Source of the DNA: Thiorhodovibrio sp.
GTDB taxonomy: Bacteria; Pseudomonadota; Gammaproteobacteria; Chromatiales; Chromatiaceae
NCBI GenBank assembly: GCA_007128075.1
Contig: SKYD01000296.1
Coordinates: forward strand, 1 to 7,911
Direction: 5' to 3'
Length of the DNA: 7,911 nt
The notes beneath the pieces were generated by a model that saw only the letters and a list, made by a program, of their open reading frames with translations, ran no database searches and was not told the DNA's origin. The position numbers and the translations under genes were made by a program. Positions within the stretch are counted from its first letter, which is position 1, and each line of letters starts with the position of its first letter. This document shows, piece after piece, positions 7,335 through 7,911 of this stretch.

Positions 7335-7361
7335 TTGAACTTCAGAATTGTTGAACTTCAG
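7335..7361. repeat. Short tandem duplication over the end of the restriction-type gene
   Basis: The 11-base word TTGAACTTCAG occurs at 7335-7345 and again at 7351-7361, with starts 16 bases apart. On the coding strand it is CTGAAGTTCAA, and the unit is that word followed by CAATT. Deleting one 16-base unit leaves the codons GCT GAA GTT CAA TAG, so the gene would still end there with a different stop and two fewer residues. This fits a slippage-type duplication at the junction with rnfG. Confidence 0.6.
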
Positions 7362-7911
7362 CATATAAATTGATCAGTGACCCTTTTTGTAACCGAAATT
7401 TTGTGCCATGATTGTGACCAGTTCTGGCATCAAAGTCGATATAAACCTTGCCTGCTTCAATCGCATCAATAAATTTACCTAAATCAAATTGTTTTAACAT
7501 ATAAACATCCTGATAATGAAAATGCAGCGTTCCATCGATTGTTTTTGACTCCGCCCAAACAAAAAAACAGTTATGCAACTTTGTCCCTGCTTTATGATAC
7601 AAATCATCAAAGCCCCAGTAAGGCGTTGGGTTTAATGTTTTACCAGAAACAGCTTTGATCCACTCAGGATGAGCATCATCGACAATTTTACGATAATCAA
7701 AATCAACTAAAATTTTTCTATCGGTTCTATCAACCTTAATTGTAAAACCGCGATTGCTATACCCTGCTGCGTTTATCGTCTGTCGAAAGCTTTTTTCATT
7801 ATTCGAGTATTTTTGTCCTGCTTCTTGATGTGTCCAGCCAAACTCGGGCAGTAAAATTGATGGAACAAATTTGTAAGCGCGTGGAGATGGCTCCATGTGA
7901 AACAATGTAAT
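7342..7911 (-). CDS. MvaI/BcnI-type restriction endonuclease, C-terminal part (cut by right window edge)
   Basis: The reading frame is open at the right edge; 189 codons and the stop TGA (7344-7342) are visible. From memory of the family, the visible part aligns with MvaI and BcnI, type II enzymes that cleave short CC/GG-type sites as monomers. ITLFHMEPSPR at the edge corresponds to the LTLF(T/H)K(S/K)P segment. Further on are YWGFDDLY, FVWAESK, a Tyr/Leu-rich segment with YMLKQFDLGKFIDAI, and the C-terminal DFDARTGHNHGTKFRL, which holds the conserved histidine region. In MvaI the catalytic Asp and Glu-x-Lys residues lie roughly 10-20 residues before LTLF, so the active site is just outside the window. 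I therefore cannot say whether the gene is intact. The DNA is AT-rich: hand-counted 60-base lines at 7441, 7501, 7681 and 7741 give 28, 40, 25 and 42% G+C, against 68% for the line at 6961 in rnfG. Horizontal acquisition is likely. An in-frame TTG (7905) and ATG (7896) are internal, not starts. Confidence 0.78.
   Translation of the reverse strand: MTLFHMEPSPRAYKFVPSILLPEFGWTHQEAGQKYSNNEKSFRQTINAAGYSNRGFTIKVDRTDRKILVDFDYRKIVDDAHPEWIKAVSGKTLNPTPYWGFDDLYHKAGTKLHNCFFVWAESKTIDGTLHFHYQDVYMLKQFDLGKFIDAIEAGKVYIDFDARTGHNHGTKFRLQKGSLINLYAEVQQF

Noticed and set aside
7894..7905. TTG at 7905 or ATG at 7896 as the start of the restriction-type gene
   Set aside because: The frame continues upstream to the window edge (Ile-Thr-Leu-Phe-His), and this segment matches an internal conserved part of MvaI/BcnI, so the true start is outside.
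1..7911. CRISPR array, tRNA, rRNA or insertion sequence
   Set aside because: No regularly spaced repeats, cloverleaf-like segments, rRNA motifs, terminal inverted repeats or transposase-like proteins are visible.

Overview
The window reads as chromosomal DNA of a flagellated Gram-negative proteobacterium, most likely a gammaproteobacterium. The evidence is an Rnf electron-transport operon in the order rnfG-rnfE, a flagellar export ATPase (FliI) with its FliJ partner, and a GDP-mannose 4,6-dehydratase. I cannot support a family-level assignment from sequence alone. Every gene I can support lies on the minus strand, so transcription runs from the right edge (7911) toward position 1.

Following transcription from the right, the window opens with the C-terminal 189 codons of a protein that looks like an MvaI/BcnI-type restriction endonuclease. 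It is cut by the right edge and is visibly more AT-rich than its surroundings. It ends only 16 bases before the preferred start of rnfG. RnfG and RnfE follow as a translationally coupled pair (TGATG junction). 21 bases after rnfE comes a 749-residue SLC13/DASS-type permease. It has two RCK_C/TrkA_C-like domains in its central loop and, unusually, an acidic proline-rich tail ending in a peptidoglycan-binding-like domain. After a 52-base gap come fliI and fliJ, which overlap by ATGA. No fliH precedes them, because the permease sits there. A 133-base non-coding gap then leads to gmd, and 18 bases after gmd starts an MscS-type mechanosensitive channel that is cut by the left edge. That last gene is open at the window boundary and its membrane-pore signature is clear.

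Functionally this looks like three joined blocks. The first is an Rnf redox-driven ion-pump block, with a horizontally acquired restriction gene wedged where rnfD would be expected, and followed by an ion-coupled permease. The second is a flagellar export-ATPase pair separated from the usual fliFGHIJ cluster. The third is a nucleotide-sugar and osmotic-stress/envelope block (gmd, MscS). The points most worth a second look are the permease fused to a peptidoglycan-binding domain, the restriction endonuclease breaking the rnf operon with a short tandem duplication over its stop codon, and fliIJ lacking fliH. I found no tRNA, rRNA, CRISPR array, insertion sequence or clear intrinsic terminator.
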